Assembly: GCA_934446285.1 (NCBI GenBank)
Contig: CAKSEI010000051.1
Coordinates: 1-8,703 of the forward strand
Reading direction: 5' to 3'
Length of the DNA: 8,703 nt
Source: an uncultured Eubacteriales bacterium
Lineage (GTDB): Bacteria; Bacillota; Clostridia; Oscillospirales; CAG-272
Position numbers and translations under genes: made by a program. Positions 1 to 6,311 of this stretch are shown here, in pieces. The notes under the pieces are model-generated. The model saw only the letters and a program-made list of their open reading frames with translations. It had not been told where the DNA came from and did not search any database. Numbering within the stretch: position 1 is the stretch's first letter; each line of letters begins with the position of its first letter.

Positions 1-1
1 G

Positions 2-1894
2 TTTCAGCCTCTGACCGGAATTACAGCGGAAAAGCACGACAGCTTTATTTCGCCCTCTCCCGACGGCGGGGTAATTATGGAGTTCTCCGGCAAGGAGCTT
101 ATAAAGGGTGAGCCGGACGCATCGTCCTTCCCCTCGGGAGGTCTGAGAGCGACCTTTGAGGCTCGCGGATATACTGCGTGGGATCCGACTTCTTATGCCT
201 TTATTAAGGGAAATACCCTATGCATACCCACTGCGTTCTGCTCATACGGCGGCGAGGCTCTTGACAAGAAAACTCCTCTTCTGCGCTCCATGCAGGCGCT
301 TAATAAGCAGGCTCTGCGAATACTCCGCCTCTTCGGAAACAACGATGTCAAGTGCGTGCGCACGTCGGTAGGTCCGGAGCAGGAGTACTTCCTTATAGAC
401 AAAGAACTTTTCGACAAGAGAAAGGATCTTATATACACGGGCAGAACGCTTTTCGGCGCAAAGCCGCCTAAGGGTCAGGAGATGGATGACCACTATTTCG
501 GTGTAATAAAGCCGAGAGTTGCAGCATTTATGAAAGAGCTGAACGAGGAGCTGTGGAAGCTGGGAATCCTTGCCAAGACCGAACACAACGAGGTAGCACC
601 CTCCCAGCATGAGCTTGCTCCTATATATACAACGACGAATATCGCTACCGACCACAATCAGCTTACTATGGAAATAATGCAGCGTGTGGCGGCAAAGCAC
701 GGGCTTGTATGCCTGCTGCATGAGAAGCCGTTCGCGGGAGTCAACGGAAGCGGCAAGCACAACAACTGGTCGATGTCCACCGACGACGGAGTAAATCTTC
801 TCTCGCCCGGTCAGACACCTGCCGAGAATGCACAGTTTCTGATCTTCCTCTGTGCAGTTATAAAGGCGGTCGACGATTATCAGGATTTGCTGCGTATCTC
901 CGTTGCGTCCGCAGGCAATGACCACCGCCTCGGCGCAAACGAAGCACCTCCCGCCGTTGTCTCGATATTCCTCGGCGACGAGCTTACCGCAATCATGGAC
1001 TCAATAGTAAATGACGAGCCGTATCTCGCTCACGAGAAAACGACGATGAAGCTCGGTGTCAATGTCCTGCCGAAATTCCCGCGCGATACGACCGACCGCA
1101 ACCGTACGTCTCCTTTTGCATTCACGGGCAACAAGTTTGAATTCCGTATGCTCGGTTCGGCAAACTCAATCGCTTGCACCAACATAATGCTGAATTCCGC
1201 TGTTGCAGAGTCGCTGAAGATTTACGCAGACAGACTTGAGCAGGCTGATAACTTTGACGAGGCTCTGCACAACTTGATTAAGAAGACATTCAGCGACCAC
1301 CGCAGAATAATCTTCAACGGCAACGGATATGACGACGCGTGGATAGAAGAGGCAGAAAAGAGAGGCCTCTGCAACTATCGCACGACTCCCGACTGTATGC
1401 CTCACCTGCTCGATAAGAAAAATGTCGATATGCTGACCTCGCACAAGGTGTTTTCTGTTCCGGAGCTTGAGAGCAGATGCGAAATTATGCTTGAAAACTA
1501 TGTCAAGACAGTTCTTATAGAGGCATCGACCATGATTGAGATGGCGCGCAGACAGATCCTTCCCGCCTGCGAAAAGTACGCCTCTTACGTCGCCGACTGC
1601 GCCATGAAGAAGTGCGCTTTTATCGAGGGACTCAACTGCGATGCTGACAAGGCACTCGTCACCAGACTCTCCGAGCTTTCCTCACAGATATCGGGTAAAA
1701 CCGATGCACTTGCAAGTGCAGTAATAAAGGCAAAGAGTATTTCCGACGTGAAGAAGTGTGCATACTCTATCCGCGACAGTGTTCTCTCGGCTATGAGTGC
1801 ACTTCGCGCGGTATGCGACGAGGCGGAGACCGTTACCTCAGAAGAATTCTGGCCCTTCCCGACATACGGTGACTTGCTTTTCGGAGTAAGATAA
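2..1894 (+). CDS. glnN: Glutamine synthetase type III (GlnN), 5' end cut by window edge
   Basis: Makes glutamine from glutamate, ammonia and ATP in the cytoplasm; the central ammonia-assimilating step. The reading frame is open from base 2, so 25 codons precede the first in-frame ATG (position 77). These codons read FQPLTGITAEKHDSF, the conserved start of the GSIII N-terminal domain, so the ATG at 77 is internal. About 630 residues are present; GSIII proteins usually have about 700, so roughly 70 are missing upstream. Visible motifs: GEPDASSFPSGGLRATFEAR just after position 77; VGPEQEYFL near 368; EHNEVAPSQHELAP near 584; the catalytic NGSGKHNNWS at 743-772; NDHRLGANEAPP near 917; and FEFRMLGSANS near 1136. 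The protein ends in the family-typical WPFPTYGDLLFGV. The long C-terminal part after the GS core separates type III from the shorter types I and II. It lies 10 nt upstream of asnB and is probably co-transcribed with it. Its promoter is outside the window. Identification is firm. Confidence 0.97.
   Translation, partial: FQPLTGITAEKHDSFISPSPDGGVIMEFSGKELIKGEPDASSFPSGGLRATFEARGYTAWDPTSYAFIKGNTLCIPTAFCSYGGEALDKKTPLLRSMQALNKQALRILRLFGNNDVKCVRTSVGPEQEYFLIDKELFDKRKDLIYTGRTLFGAKPPKGQEMDDHYFGVIKPRVAAFMKELNEELWKLGILAKTEHNEVAPSQHELAPIYTTTNIATDHNQLTMEIMQRVAAKHGLVCLLHEKPFAGVNGSGKHNNWSMSTDDGVNLLSPGQTPAENAQFLIFLCAVIKAVDDYQDLLRISVASAGNDHRLGANEAPPAVVSIFLGDELTAIMDSIVNDEPYLAHEKTTMKLGVNVLPKFPRDTTDRNRTSPFAFTGNKFEFRMLGSANSIACTNIMLNSAVAESLKIYADRLEQADNFDEALHNLIKKTFSDHRRIIFNGNGYDDAWIEEAEKRGLCNYRTTPDCMPHLLDKKNVDMLTSHKVFSVPELESRCEIMLENYVKTVLIEASTMIEMARRQILPACEKYASYVADCAMKKCAFIEGLNCDADKALVTRLSELSSQISGKTDALASAVIKAKSISDVKKCAYSIRDSVLSAMSALRAVCDEAETVTSEEFWPFPTYGDLLFGVR
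1705..1720. repeat. Perfect 16-bp palindrome inside glnN
   Basis: TGCACTTGCAAGTGCA is its own reverse complement over all 16 bases; the flanking bases (A1704, G1721) do not extend it. It lies in the C-terminal helical part of glnN and encodes most of DALASAV. With no spacer it would make a poor RNA hairpin, so any role would more likely be as a DNA site. My rough estimate is about 0.1 such palindromes expected by chance in 8.7 kb. It may simply be coincidence. Confidence 0.5.
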
Positions 1895-1899
1895 GGGGG
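1893..1899 (+). promoter_or_regulatory. Ribosome binding site of asnB
   Basis: AAGGGGG overlaps the last two bases of the glnN stop codon and sits 5 nt before the asnB ATG. It fixes the start at 1905, which is required because Cys2 must follow Met1 directly in this enzyme family. Overlap with the upstream stop suggests coupled translation from a shared glnN-asnB message. Confidence 0.8.
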
Positions 1900-1904
1900 A
1901 AAGT

Positions 1905-3482
1905 ATGTGTTCGGTAATAGGATACTGTTCGACGGATGTACCGTCCTGCTTTGACGAATGCTTTGCAAGAACCGTATCCCGCGGTCCTGACGACACCCGA
2001 GTCGTCAGGACGGATGCGGGGCTGCTCGGTTTTCACAGGTTGGCGATTATGGGCTTGACCGATGAGGGAATGCAGCCTTTCTGCCTTGACGGCAGCTACG
2101 TCGTATGCAACGGCGAGATATACGGATTCAGAGCGCTGAAAGCCGACCTTGAGGCAAAGGGTTATAAATTTGAGAGCGACAGCGACTGCGAGATACTCTT
2201 ACCCATGTTCCGGGAGTACGGAACGGATATGTTCGCCATGCTCGATGCGGAGTACGCCCTTGTCATGTATGACAAAAGCTCGGGCGGCTTTATCGCGGCA
2301 CGCGACCCGATAGGCATACGCCCGCTCTACTACGGTTTTGATAAGAACGGTGCTGCTGTTTTTGCAAGTGAGCCGAAGAATCTCGTCGGAATGAGCGAAA
2401 TAATCACTCCTTTTCCTCCGGGACATTACTATAAGGATGGAAAATTCGTCTGCTACAGGGATATCTCTCAGGTTAAGAGGGTCATTCATGATGACCTTGA
2501 TGTGGCTTGCTGTAAAATAAGAGAAAAGCTTATCCGCGGCGTGGAAAAGAGACTTGTATCCGACGCGAAGGTCGGTTTTTTACTTTCGGGGGGGCTTGAT
2601 TCCTCGCTTGTATGTTCTATCGCGGCAAAGAAATCCGACAAGCCTATAAAGACCTTTGCCATCGGAATGAAAGGCGACGCCATTGATCTTAAGTACGCGC
2701 GCGAGGTTGCCGACTATATAGGCAGCGACCACACCGAGGTGATAATAACTCGCGACGACGTTATTAATTCGCTTGAGGATGTAATACATCTGCTCGGTAC
2801 TTATGATATTACGACAATACGCGCGAGCATGGGCATGTACCTCGTATGTAAGTATATTCATGAGAATACGGATTTGAGGGTCTTGCTTACCGGTGAGATT
2901 TCAGATGAGCTTTTCGGATACAAATATACGGACTTTGCTCCCGACAGTGCGGCTTTTCAAAAGGAAGCTGAGAAGCGTATACACGAGATACATATGTATG
3001 ACGTTCTGCGTGCGGACAGGTGCATATCGGTAAATTCGCTCGAAGCGCGCGTTCCTTTCGGCGACCTTGAATTTGTTGAATACGTCATGGCGCTTGACCC
3101 GGAGCTTAAGATTAATAAGTACGGAAAAGGGAAGTACCTGCTCAGATGCGCCTTTGAGGGTGATTATCTGCCGTATGATATTCTCATGCGCGAAAAAGCG
3201 GCTTTCTCCGATGCCGTTGGTCATTCGCTCGTCGACGACCTCAAGGAATATGCCGAGTCGGTATACACGGGCGAGGAGTACCGTGAGGGAATAAAGAAAT
3301 ATACCCATGCGCGTCCTTTCACAAAAGAGTCGCTGCTCTACCGCGATATTTTTGAGAAATATTATCCCGGTCAGGCGGAGATGATAAAGGACTTCTGGAT
3401 GCCGAATAAGGATTGGGAGGGATGTAACGTGAACGATCCGTCGGCACGCGTACTCTCAAACTACGGAGACAGCGCAAAATAG
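1905..3482 (+). CDS. asnB: Asparagine synthase, glutamine-hydrolysing (AsnB)
   Basis: Makes asparagine from aspartate, ATP and the amide of glutamine. It has 525 residues, against 554 in E. coli AsnB. The N-terminal class II glutaminase domain (about residues 1-180) has the nucleophile Cys2, RGPDD (26-30), Arg45, the CNGEIY oxyanion motif (68-73) and Asp94. AARDPIGIRPLYYG (131-144) closes this half. The C-terminal synthetase domain carries the ATP PP-loop SGGLDSS (228-234) and TGEISDELFGYKY (329-341), keeping the catalytic Glu331. SLEARVPFGD follows near 3040, and the protein ends in DPSARVLSNYGDSAK. The E. coli motif is SGEGSDE, so the Ser-to-Thr and Gly-to-Ile changes are noted; from memory, clostridial AsnB proteins often look like this. 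It sits 10 nt after glnN, so glutamine supply and use are probably co-expressed. A seven-G run (2588-2594) lies in the PP-loop codons, but the frame is intact. Assignment is firm. Confidence 0.96.
   Translation: MCSVIGYCSTDVPSCFDECFARTVSRGPDDTRVVRTDAGLLGFHRLAIMGLTDEGMQPFCLDGSYVVCNGEIYGFRALKADLEAKGYKFESDSDCEILLPMFREYGTDMFAMLDAEYALVMYDKSSGGFIAARDPIGIRPLYYGFDKNGAAVFASEPKNLVGMSEIITPFPPGHYYKDGKFVCYRDISQVKRVIHDDLDVACCKIREKLIRGVEKRLVSDAKVGFLLSGGLDSSLVCSIAAKKSDKPIKTFAIGMKGDAIDLKYAREVADYIGSDHTEVIITRDDVINSLEDVIHLLGTYDITTIRASMGMYLVCKYIHENTDLRVLLTGEISDELFGYKYTDFAPDSAAFQKEAEKRIHEIHMYDVLRADRCISVNSLEARVPFGDLEFVEYVMALDPELKINKYGKGKYLLRCAFEGDYLPYDILMREKAAFSDAVGHSLVDDLKEYAESVYTGEEYREGIKKYTHARPFTKESLLYRDIFEKYYPGQAEMIKDFWMPNKDWEGCNVNDPSARVLSNYGDSAK
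1984..2011 (+). repeat. Perfect 11-bp inverted repeat (hairpin) early in asnB
   Basis: The arm GTCCTGACGAC (1984-1994) and the arm GTCGTCAGGAC (2001-2011) are exact reverse complements separated by a 6-nt loop (ACCCGA). The hairpin begins about 80 nt after the asnB start codon and covers codons for the conserved G-P-D-D and the following variable T-R-V-V-R. No T-run follows, so it is not an intrinsic terminator. In RNA it would be a stable stem. A role in mRNA stability, pausing or setting the glnN:asnB ratio is possible but unproven. Confidence 0.7.
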
Positions 3483-3522
3483 TTTCTCTTTTGAAAAAGA
3501 ATGTTGCAGAATGTATTTAGAC

Positions 3523-3551
3523 TTGATTTTTACGCTTTATCGGTGTAAAAT
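3523..3551 (+). promoter_or_regulatory. Sigma-A-type promoter for purA-purB-pyrG
   Basis: The -35 box TTGATT (3523-3528) and the -10 box TAAAAT (3546-3551) are separated by exactly 17 nt, and the surroundings are AT-rich compared with the flanking genes. Transcription would start near 3557-3560, giving a leader of about 30 nt, too short for a riboswitch or T-box. No terminator separates asnB from this promoter, so read-through from glnN-asnB is also possible. I saw no clear operator. Confidence 0.65.
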
Positions 3552-3576
3552 ATAAGGGTAAATATTACGTTTTGAC

Positions 3577-3584
3577 GAAAGGGG
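3577..3584 (+). promoter_or_regulatory. Ribosome binding site of purA
   Basis: GAAAGGGG lies 6 nt before the ATG at 3591, an ideal distance, and supports that start. Short AATATT sequences flank it (3561-3566 and 3585-3590) and could pair only weakly. Confidence 0.75.
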
Positions 3585-3590
3585 AATATT

Positions 3591-4874
3591 ATGTCAAACT
3601 GTGCAATAGTTGGAATAAACTGGGGGGACGAAGGAAAGGGACGTATGGTCGACCTGCTCACCGAGGACTACGATATCGTCGTAAGATATCAGGGCGGAGG
3701 TAATGCGGGTCATACCGTCATAAACGAATACGGTAAATTTGCTCTTCATCTTCTTCCGTCCGGAATTTTCCGTCAGGGTGTCGTAAATGTTCTCGGCCCC
3801 GGCGTGGCGCTCGACTGTGAAAATCTTCTCTCCGAGATTAAGAGTGTAACGGACAAGGGAGTACATATCGGCGCGGACAATCTCAAGATAAGCAACCGCG
3901 CATCACTCCTTCTGCCGTGGCACAGAGAGCTTGACAGACTTGAGGAAATGCGCCTCGCGGATAAGAAATTCGGCTCGACAATGCAGGGCATAGCTCCCTT
4001 TTACTCGGATAAATATCAGAAGAAAACCGTTCTCGCGGGCGAGCTTTTCTACCCCGAGAAGATTCGTGAGCACTTAAAGAATATCCTTGAGTGGAAAAAT
4101 CTCACGATAGAAAAGGTTTACGGGGCGCATGGCTATACCATGGAGCAGCTCGATGAGTGGCTGCGCGATTTCGGCGAAAAGATAAAGCCGTTTATATGCG
4201 ATACGACCTCTTTCCTCTACGACAGCAGAGATGAGGGAAAGAAGATACTTTTTGAGGCTCAGCTCGGTGCACTGCGCGACATTGACGAGGGAATTCACCC
4301 TTATACCACCTCTTCTAATACACTTGCCGCATACGCACCCGTCGGCTCGGGCGCGCCGGGTATAAGACCCGATAAGGTCATAGGCGTTGTCAAGGCCTAC
4401 TCCACCTGCGTCGGTGAAGGTCCTTTCGTATGCGAATGGTTCGGTGAGGATGCAGACAGGCTGCGTGACGCGGGGGGAGAGTACGGCGCTAAAACCGGAC
4501 GTCCGCGCAGAGTTGGTCCGCTCGACATCGTGGCTACTGCATACGGTGTCAGAATGCAGGATGCGACCGATATAGCTCTAACGAAGCTTGACGTGCTTGA
4601 CTATATGGAGAAAATCCCCGTCTGCATGCATTATATCGTAAACGGAAAGCAAACGGATGCTTTCCCGTTTCCGACGGAGCTTAACTCGGCGGAGCCGGTT
4701 GTCGAGTACCTTGACGGTTGGATGTGCGACACGACCGGAGCACGCAAATGGGAGGAGCTGCCGCAGGCGGCACGTGACTATGTCACATACATTGAGAAGA
4801 ATATCGGCTGCAGAATAAAGTACGTGTCCGTAGGACCGGAGAGAGACAGCATAATAATCAAGGAGGACGCGTAA
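3591..4874 (+). CDS. purA: Adenylosuccinate synthetase (PurA), divergent subfamily
   Basis: Joins IMP and aspartate using GTP to give adenylosuccinate, the first committed step to AMP. At 427 residues it is family-typical (E. coli 432). The GTP loop NWGDEGKGR (10-18) has the catalytic Asp13 and Lys16, and NAGHT (38-42) has the catalytic His41. HPYTTSSN (236-243), KAYSTCVGEGPF (268-279) and the base-binding TKLDVLD near 4581 are all present. Several positions differ from E. coli: FEAQLG (221-226) replaces FEGAQG, so the IMP-contacting Gln224 aligns with Leu225. GSTMQGIAP replaces GTTGRGIGP, Lys144 aligns with Arg143, and the aspartate loop reads GAKTGRPRR instead of GATTGRRRR. Both aspartate-binding arginines of that loop (E. 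coli 303 and 305) are kept. The ORF is intact and lies directly before purB, the next enzyme, so it is probably a functional divergent PurA and not a relic. It is driven by the promoter at 3523-3551. Confidence 0.95.
   Translation: MSNCAIVGINWGDEGKGRMVDLLTEDYDIVVRYQGGGNAGHTVINEYGKFALHLLPSGIFRQGVVNVLGPGVALDCENLLSEIKSVTDKGVHIGADNLKISNRASLLLPWHRELDRLEEMRLADKKFGSTMQGIAPFYSDKYQKKTVLAGELFYPEKIREHLKNILEWKNLTIEKVYGAHGYTMEQLDEWLRDFGEKIKPFICDTTSFLYDSRDEGKKILFEAQLGALRDIDEGIHPYTTSSNTLAAYAPVGSGAPGIRPDKVIGVVKAYSTCVGEGPFVCEWFGEDADRLRDAGGEYGAKTGRPRRVGPLDIVATAYGVRMQDATDIALTKLDVLDYMEKIPVCMHYIVNGKQTDAFPFPTELNSAEPVVEYLDGWMCDTTGARKWEELPQAARDYVTYIEKNIGCRIKYVSVGPERDSIIIKEDA
4860..4866 (+). promoter_or_regulatory. 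Ribosome binding site of purB, inside the end of purA
   Basis: AAGGAGG, a near-complete match to the anti-Shine-Dalgarno sequence, lies in the last codons of purA and 7 nt before the purB ATG. It selects the ATG at 4874, which shares its A with the purA TAA stop. Confidence 0.88.
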
Positions 4875-6292
4875 TGGGCAACAGTGAGTACACGTCGCCT
4901 CTATGCTCGAGGTATTCATCCGACTATATGAAGCAGCTTTTCAGCCCGCTTGAACGCACGGTCACGTGGAGACGGCTTTGGGTCGCTCTTGCCGACGCGG
5001 AGAGACGTCTCGGATTACCGATAACGACAGAGCAGGTAGAGGAGCTTGAGAGGCATATCGACGATATAGATTTTGATGTGGTTTCTCAGAGGGAAAAAGA
5101 AGTAAGACATGACGTCATGGCGCATGTTTATGCATACGGTAAGGTTGCACCGGAGGCTGCGGGAATAATCCACCTCGGGGCGACGAGCTGCTATGTTACG
5201 GACAATGCAGATATAATTATATACAGAAAAGCGCTTGAATACATAAGAAACGAGGCGGCTATGCTGCTCTCCGTACTCTCGGAGTTTGCCGATAAGTATA
5301 AGGCGACTCCCACTCTCGGCTATACCCATTATCAACCTGCTCAGCTTGTCACCGTCGGTAAGCGCGCGACGCTTTGGATGCAGGATTTCTTCTCTGATAT
5401 AAGTGATATCGACGCTCTTATCTCGGATATGAAACTCCTCGGCTGCAGAGGCACAACCGGTACGGAAGCAAGCTTTATGGAGCTTTTCGAGGGAGACGGC
5501 AAAAAAATTGACCGCATGAATGAGATGATAGCCGAGAAGTTCGGCTTTTCCTCATGCTATTCGGTCAGCGGACAGACATACCCGAGAAAGCTCGACTCAA
5601 AGATATTGAATGCTCTCTCGTGCCTTGCTCAGAGCTGCTACCGCATGGCAAACGATATAAGGCTGCTGCAGCATGACAGACAGATAGAAGAGCCTTTTGA
5701 GAAGCATCAGATAGGCTCATCAGCCATGGCATACAAGCGTAATCCGATGAGGTGTGAGAGAGTATGCTCACTTGCACGTTATCTTATCTGCGATGCTCAG
5801 AACTCGGCGATGACCGCCTCTGTTCAGTGGCTCGAGCGCACGCTTGATGACTCCGCTAACAGACGCATCTGTATGCCGGAGGGATTCCTCACTGCGGACG
5901 CGATACTCAGGCTGTGTATTAATGTCTCGGACGGACTGAGAGTAAACGAAAAGATAATCGACAGGGAGGTACGCGAGTATCTGCCGTTTATTGCGACGGA
6001 AAACCTTCTCATGGAGGGCGTAAAAAAGGGCGGCGACCGTCAAGCGCTGCACGAGGTTATACGCGAGTGCTCCATGGAGGCTACCGCCCGTATGAAAGAG
6101 GGATATCCGTGCGACCTGTTAGCAAGACTTGCTGAGCGTGAGGATTTCCCCATGAGCAATGATGAGATGAAAAATCTGCTTGAGCCAAAGCTTTATATCG
6201 GAAGGTGTCCCGAACAGGTTGATAAATTCCTCGCACAGATAAAACCCGTCATCGCGAAAATTGAGAAAAAAGAAGTAAATATCGACCTTTAA
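4874..6292 (+). CDS. purB: Adenylosuccinate lyase (PurB), eukaryote-like form
   Basis: Removes fumarate from adenylosuccinate to give AMP, and from SAICAR to give AICAR in IMP synthesis; a member of the fumarase/aspartase superfamily. It has 472 residues, closer to human ADSL (484) than to B. subtilis PurB (431). Motifs: RHDVMAH (78-84); HLGATSCYVTDNAD (100-113); TLGYTHYQPAQLVTVGKR (147-164) with the general-acid His152; the superfamily signature GSSAMAYKRN (281-290) on the mobile catalytic-serine loop; and VQWLERTLDDSANRRIC near 5821. As I recall the human sequence, long blocks are nearly identical, including AAGIIHLGATSCYV and ERTLDDSANRRIC, with Ala286 here for Pro in the signature. Its start overlaps the purA stop by one base and has a strong Shine-Dalgarno, so the two AMP-branch enzymes are translationally linked. 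No truncation or missing catalytic residue was found. Confidence 0.96.
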   Translation: MGNSEYTSPLCSRYSSDYMKQLFSPLERTVTWRRLWVALADAERRLGLPITTEQVEELERHIDDIDFDVVSQREKEVRHDVMAHVYAYGKVAPEAAGIIHLGATSCYVTDNADIIIYRKALEYIRNEAAMLLSVLSEFADKYKATPTLGYTHYQPAQLVTVGKRATLWMQDFFSDISDIDALISDMKLLGCRGTTGTEASFMELFEGDGKKIDRMNEMIAEKFGFSSCYSVSGQTYPRKLDSKILNALSCLAQSCYRMANDIRLLQHDRQIEEPFEKHQIGSSAMAYKRNPMRCERVCSLARYLICDAQNSAMTASVQWLERTLDDSANRRICMPEGFLTADAILRLCINVSDGLRVNEKIIDREVREYLPFIATENLLMEGVKKGGDRQALHEVIRECSMEATARMKEGYPCDLLARLAEREDFPMSNDEMKNLLEPKLYIGRCPEQVDKFLAQIKPVIAKIEKKEVNIDL

Positions 6293-6299
6293 ATTTTTT

Positions 6300-6305
6300 A
6301 AGGAG
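6300..6305 (+). promoter_or_regulatory. Ribosome binding site of pyrG
   Basis: AAGGAG lies 6 nt before the ATG at 6312, in the 19-nt gap after purB. Its AAGG (6300-6303) can pair with CCTT (6286-6289) in the last purB codons across an AT-rich spacer. Ribosomes finishing purB would melt this weak structure, which fits translational coupling. Confidence 0.8.
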
Positions 6306-6311
6306 CTAGTA

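Noticed and set aside
242..925. 227-codon open frame on the minus strand opposite glnN
   Set aside because: It runs antisense to highly conserved glutamine synthetase motifs and its translation shows no recognisable domain. It is explained by codon bias of the real gene.
1905..2036. Possible separate start or frameshift at the beginning of asnB
   Set aside because: The ATG at 1905 gives Met1-Cys2, the obligatory nucleophile after Met removal, with a good ribosome site. No frameshift is needed.
2588..2594. Run of seven Gs in the asnB PP-loop codons as a phase-variation or error site
   Set aside because: The run is short and encodes the invariant SGGLDSS in frame, and the downstream frame is complete. 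There is no sign of slippage in this sequence.
3483..3522. Terminator after asnB (TCTTTT followed by AAAAGA)
   Set aside because: The pairing is AT-only with almost no loop and no T-tract follows. It does not meet the pattern of an intrinsic terminator.
3552..3590. Riboswitch or T-box ahead of purA
   Set aside because: The predicted leader is only about 30 nt, far too short, and shows no stable fold.
6261..6293. Second promoter before pyrG (TTGAGA with TTTAAA)
   Set aside because: The spacing is about 21 nt and the -10 box is poor; it lies in the AT-rich end of purB and is not convincing.
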